NCBI GenBank assembly: GCA_028583605.1
Contig: CM053331.1
Coordinates: 15,670,857 to 15,734,856 of the forward strand
DNA length: 64,000 nt
From: Dastarcus helophoroides
Lineage: Eukaryota > Arthropoda > Insecta > Coleoptera > Bothrideridae
Reading direction: 5' to 3'
The notes under the pieces were generated by a model. The model was not told the DNA's origin, did no database searches, and saw only the letters and a list, made by a program, of their open reading frames with translations. Positions within the stretch are counted from its first letter, which is position 1. Each line of letters begins with the position of its first letter. Below, in pieces: positions 59,660 to 64,000 of the stretch. A program made the translations under genes and the position numbers.

Positions 59660-59885
59660 GAAATCAGTTTAAACAGCTGCAATTTATCATATGTGGGACA
59701 GTCTCAGAAATCCAGTAAAACCATATTCAACATATTTTGCATTTCAGATGTAGTAGAGAAGAAGAACCAACCATCACTTTATACATGAAAAATAGAAGAA
59801 ACTAAATCAATGTTGAAAATTTAAAATTGATAAGATCTGTTACGAATAAGAGATAATTGGATGCATAGCAAACAATTTACGATTA
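59660..59885 (+). pseudogene. Penelope-like element relic with GIY-YIG trace
   Basis: The first frame reads CNLSYVGQSQKSS, a good match to the YIGQTSR core of the GIY-YIG endonuclease in Penelope-like elements. Later frames give NVENLKLIRSVTNKR and LDA, as in the relic at 15086-15260. Stops and frame changes are frequent, and no reverse transcriptase motif is visible upstream. This is a short, old fragment. Confidence 0.5.
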
Positions 59886-60229
59886 CAAGAGGTCAGGCAG
59901 TGGTAGGCTAAAATTGTAAAAACCATTTGTTGTAAAATCGGACATAAAGTAAATGATGACCAGAATCAGTTTAAATCTCTACACAAATGCTTCCTTCTTT
60001 TGCCGATCAATTAGATAATAAAATGCTTGACCATGAGAATCTCGTATTTATTCATGAATTGCCAATGAGGACTTAATTATAAGCCACAGTGTTTAATTCA
60101 GTATCCTAGTAAACATTAGCCATGTTGACTTTTCTTGGAGATTGAATTTCATAAAGAATGGATGTAAACCACAATATAGGATCGTTTACTTTTGGCATGC
60201 AGACAAACATGTCATAAATTGGTTGTTAG

Positions 60230-61090
60230 TCAGGGATTCTGGATTTTGGTTGCCTAGAATTTAGGCCAGTACTTAGGCCACCCTTTCCGGGCCAATTATG
60301 CTATCCCCGAGATTGAGACGCCCTTGGTCATTCATTCAGCCACCCAACCCTGTTGAGAAACTAAAGAACATCCCTTGGTTGCGCCTCTCTCAAACTGGCC
60401 ACACCAGGCCAGAAGTTCCCAGCGTGGATCCTCTGATTGATGCTAGTGCCGAGCAGTGACACATCACGTGCTCGACACTGTTATCTTCTTCTAAACACTC
60501 TCTATAACTCGGATCGTTTATAATTTTTATTCTGTTAGGGTGATCTGTCCAAATCCCTACAAGCTTTCTGAGATTATTCCTTGGAAGTTGTAGGCAAAAT
60601 TTTGCCCTATCCCTACACGAAATTTTAATAAATGTGTGAATCTGTTGGCATGTTTGTTACTGATGCCCATTAAGCATTGTGTTTACGATGAATTTTTTCG
60701 TTAAGTAGGGATATTACGGTTGATTTAGCCAGGGGAAGGGTTGGTTCTGGTCGAACGAATGGTCCCTACGAACCCTTCCTCGCCAGTTTTCCTCTTTTCC
60801 AGAATGCCCTTTGATCCATATTAGATTAATTGCATTCTCATGTGATAGACACTCTTAGGCTAGGTGGCAGTTCCACACCAGCATTGAGTTGGTTTTTACA
60901 TATCTCAGAACCTTAAGTGTCGCCTGGCTATCCGTCCTTATTTGGATATATTTTTCCGTAATTTTCAGTTGCGTCGTTTGCTCGGCGCTCTATAAAATTC
61001 TCAACATCTCCGCTTGGAAGATTGTTGCCCGTATTTTTTTTGGATGCATCCTTGTATATACTTACTCTGGGAGTCTTGCTTGTGGTTCTT
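60230..61090 (-). pseudogene. LINE RNase H domain and C-terminal tail
   Basis: The minus strand contains VSIYKDASKKNTG (start of RNase H, where relatives have Y-DGSK/ASK), then after a frame change QTTQLKITEKYIQIRTDSQA and TLKVLRYVKTNSMLVWNCHL, then NAINLIWIKGHSGKEEN. These give the first acidic block, TDSQA and the final GHSG block. Further on come LVGIWTDHPNRIKI, YRECLEEDNSVEHVMCHCSA and LASIRGSTLG, the cysteine-histidine tail typical of LINE proteins with RNase H. Frame changes and stops make it inactive. Confidence 0.7.
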
Positions 61091-61589
61091 CCATTTTTAT
61101 ATGGTAAGAATTTATGAAGATACACTTTGCTGGTAGATGGTTTACCGCCGCATCCAGAATGGGCGCCTTTTGGAGCGCAACACCCGTGTCGCAGAACCTC
61201 TCCAGCGTCTACCACGAAGTTTACCAGGTGTTGGGTTAAAAATTACTTTGACTTCGCTTTATTCTCGGGGTATGTATTTAAAGGCAATACAAGCCCTGAA
61301 AATCTGCACCAGGTATTTTTGTATTCACACCATTTCCCACTAAAGCAGGGCAGGGTGGATACTACCCGGGCGATTTGAAGGGGACAAAGGATTGTACGGT
61401 TCAGTTCCCTTTTGTGTCATTTACCATCTGAACAGCCAGCTTTCAGTCACTATTTTTAGGGTGAGCTGCTGAATGCTCATGCCACTTATGGCCTGATGTA
61501 ACACTACATTTTGTTAAGTGTGTGTTTAGTAGCTCAAAAGCTGTTTGTGCGGGTGCATTGGTAGATGTACCATCGACCAGCTTTATCAT

Positions 61590-62010
61590 GCCTACCTGCT
61601 GGTTTGGATCTTTCGCGATTATATTTTTCAGTCGGAAAACTTATGTAGTAGACTCTATGTTACTACAAAATTCTCTCCATTTCTCCCGTTGTCTCTTGCA
61701 AATAAGTTTCTTGTATTGTTTTTGGTACTTATGGTAAGTTTCCCAATCACATACCAGTTTTATCTTCTTCGCTGTGTTGAGGAACTTGTTTGCCTGATAT
61801 CTGATACATGCCAGCCATTTATAATTTTAGTGATGCTAATAGACACCAGGGTGATGTCAATAACACTCTGCCATCTAGAGGTAGCAAAGGTAGCTTCACT
61901 GGCTCTATTGAGTATATATATTTTAGTACTACTTAAGTATTGTAGTAATGATGTACCACGAGTTTTGTTTGTTTCTTTCCCCCAAAGCGTTATTAGTGGG
62001 ATCTTTATAT
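61590..62010 (-). pseudogene. LINE apurinic-type endonuclease, C-terminal end
   Basis: Read on the minus strand, IYILNRASEATFATSRWQSV, then IDITLVSISITKIINGWHVS match the last part of the EEP-type endonuclease in I/R1-type LINEs (L-NRG-E-TF, S-IDVTL, W-V). WETYHKYQKQYKKLICKRQR follows, as in the linker before the reverse transcriptase. The upstream catalytic residues are absent and a stop interrupts near 61955. The plus-strand frames at 61522-62024 are shadows of this region. Confidence 0.65.
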
Positions 62011-64000
62011 ATATTTTTTTATAAATTTCTATCCTTTAAATCCCGATTGCACCGAAATATAAAAAATTAACTTAAATTTATTTACTTTATCAGGGACGGA
62101 TTTACCTTTTCAGGGCCCTATCAAAAATGAGGATGACTAAAAAAATTTAAAAAAGTTACTATGTCCAAAAATCTTTCTGATTTGTACCTTCCATATCATG
62201 TTCACAGCATTATTGAGCCCTAAAAAGATCACCTATGTGTGAGCACCTCTAAATTATTGGGAAGTCCTTGTGCAGTTCCATATATGATACCGTCTCTGCT
62301 AAAAGTTATTACATGATTTACATTTTCTTAGTTTTATAAACAGTTTTGTATTTAATGAGACTTTAAATTACTTCATTTATGCCAGCGAAAGGATTAATTT
62401 GCAATGAATTCGCGTGATGCGTTGGTGTTGCATATAAACATATGTAAGCAATATAATTGTCCCGACTAAGGTTGTCCACATGAGTTAAAAGATACAAAGA
62501 CGAAGACGTCAGAGTTCATGTTCTTCGGTTTAGTGTGCAACATAAATCTCAACCTTTGTAATTTAATAGGCAATCCGACCTTCTAGCACTTGTTCATCTA
62601 AATATTCGCGAACCTGCCATGTAGACATTGTTTCTATAAGGGGACACCTTACTATCATCACTGCACGCCAAAGAACATCAATCAGTAAGTTATGAATATG
62701 TTGTACTTTCACCGCTCGAAGATACATTCCTAAAGGTTTACAGACGAAACGGTTCAAATAAAATTTTTCAAATAATTGGGGATTCAGACTTTCTTAATGG
62801 GACCTCAATTTTTCAAAGGTTTTCAATTTTCAAAGGTTAATTTGAGAACTCAGTGTCAAAGAAAGTAGATCATCCAATAAAAAATAAATTTAATAACATT
62901 TGATAGACAGGTTAACCTAAGGCACATCTAAATTTACAATCTTTTTTCGCGATCTTGTCAGGGCCCGTGTTCCAAGCGGTACGCAAAGAGCGTGGCGCTC
63001 CAAAAGTTTGTCACAAAGAATACAAAGTTCCATTCGTGTATTTTTTTTCGTTTCGTTCAAAGCAAGAGAAGCATTTAGACTGCTATTTTTTCGCGCGCGA
63101 TTTGAACAGTGCGCGCTAAAACGGCGGAAAAATGTCAATTGGATAAATAATTAAAGCTGATTTAATTTAGGCATAATTTTTGAAAGATGTAACTGTGACT
63201 TATGTGGCCAAATGACTAGATTGTTTTCATTTATAATTATCTTCCCACTAAGTTTTAATTTTAAATAGCTGCGCTACTCACACCCATAATTTGTATTAAG
63301 TATGTTATTATAAAAGAGTTTAGAAGTATGGTAACTTAATATTGTGTAGTAAATTGAACCCCTAAAAAATCTCTAAGTGAGCAATTTCTGCGTCAATTCT
63401 TCAAGCAGTAGCAGTAATACGTTTGTGATATAACCGTGTTAAATTCATTTTTAAATGTCGCTGACAAGCAAGAAACTACATTAAAATTCCAACGAACATT
63501 TAAACGCTATAATTATTTGTGCAATAATTATAATATATCATTCGGGGCTATTTATGCCTCTAATACATGTTTAAACCTTGCGATTAAAATCTCATTGAAT
63601 AATTGATTCGAAATGCATTGTTTCCAAGTAGAAATTTAAGAATGCAGTGACAAAGCATGTCGTTTACCTCTGGCTAAACGTTTTGCTGTTAGTTTAACGT
63701 CTGTTTTCCTTTTTACTACCAGTAAAGCTGTGAGGTTGAAGCAAATAATATGTTGATTTATAGAAATAATGATCAGTTAATTATACATAACACAGACCGA
63801 CACGGCATATGAACAATAGAACAATATGTGGCCATTAAATTATTTATTGTCCACGACACCTACGCAACACCTAGAGTGTCTGTTAATCAATAATATATTT
63901 ATATAGTTGTTTAACCTCTAAGGCCCAACAATAAATTTGTCAAAGGAAAATTTTATTGAATCTAAGAATTTCATACATAACTGGACGAATCCATAGATAT
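62011..64000. other. AT-rich DNA to the end of the window
   Basis: No gene is firmly recognised. The minus frame at 62917-63138 includes MELCILCDKLLERHALCVPL, a C-x2-C start reminiscent of small zinc-finger leaders in some transposon proteins, but no further match is seen. It starts in a GC-rich patch (GCGCGC, 63090-63125) unlike its surroundings, which could be a promoter or element end. The rest is featureless. Confidence 0.35.

Larger units (their letters stand above)
60230..62010 (-). mobile_element. Decayed RNase H-bearing LINE, RT core missing
   Basis: On the minus strand an endonuclease C-terminus (about 61590-62010), an unassigned middle and an RNase H plus C-terminal region (about 60230-61090) lie in the order expected for an I/R1-type LINE. 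The distance is far too short for a reverse transcriptase (about 500 bp instead of more than 1.5 kb), so a large internal deletion is inferred. The DNA is less AT-rich than its surroundings. Confidence 0.65.

Noticed and set aside
60889..62024. Plus-strand frames of 68-159 codons
   Set aside because: The minus strand here encodes recognisable RNase H and endonuclease pieces; the plus frames are shadows.

Overview
This is AT-rich nuclear DNA from a eukaryote, most likely an arthropod and probably an insect. The evidence is its mobile-element content: Dong/R4-type retrotransposons in TAA repeats, Jockey/CR1- and RNase H-type LINEs, hAT, Ginger (KRBA2-like integrase) and mariner-like transposons, Penelope relics and solo LTRs. 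I find no host protein-coding exon, clean tRNA gene, operon or CRISPR array that I can defend. I cannot name the species.

Layout. 1-8.5 kb: nested palindromic elements (about 1.04-2.52 kb), a solo LTR, a tRNA-like SINE head and a short hAT-type MITE. 8.5-11.0 kb: a nearly complete Ginger-like DNA transposon with 213-214 bp inverted repeats, a TATA target duplication and a broken integrase on the minus strand. 11-16.6 kb: a second solo LTR of the same family, a hAT transposase relic and a Penelope relic. 16.6-17.9 kb: a dispersed repeat carrying a 60 bp piece of 18S rRNA. A second copy lies at 51.8-53.1 kb. 20-22.3 kb: a mariner-like relic, part of a foldback element and a hAT-type MITE.

23.3-32.1 kb is the most informative block. 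A near full-length Dong/R4-like retrotransposon (Myb-like N-terminus, reverse transcriptase, restriction-like endonuclease) lies between TAA microsatellites. A 5'-truncated element of a second R4-type lineage follows head to tail. Next comes a minus-strand Jockey/CR1-like LINE, split by a 1,191 bp hAT element with a perfect 8 bp target duplication, and then a plus-strand LINE fragment.

33.0-40.5 kb: a large inverted-repeat element (CAGGGTGA termini) containing about 4.3 kb of degenerate T-rich repeat. A 1.2 kb relative sits at 49.6-50.8 kb. 40.5-41.8 and 53.9-55.5 kb: two copies of a long foldback family. 43.3-46.1 kb: more low-complexity repeat, with a strand switch near 45.55 kb. 51.6-53.8 kb: a foldback element that received two later insertions. 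59-62 kb: a Penelope relic and a decayed RNase H-bearing LINE. The rest is AT-rich DNA with no recognisable gene.

The genes do not form a pathway. They are competing, nested and mostly broken mobile elements. Every coding region found carries stops or frameshifts, so no element here is predicted to be autonomous.
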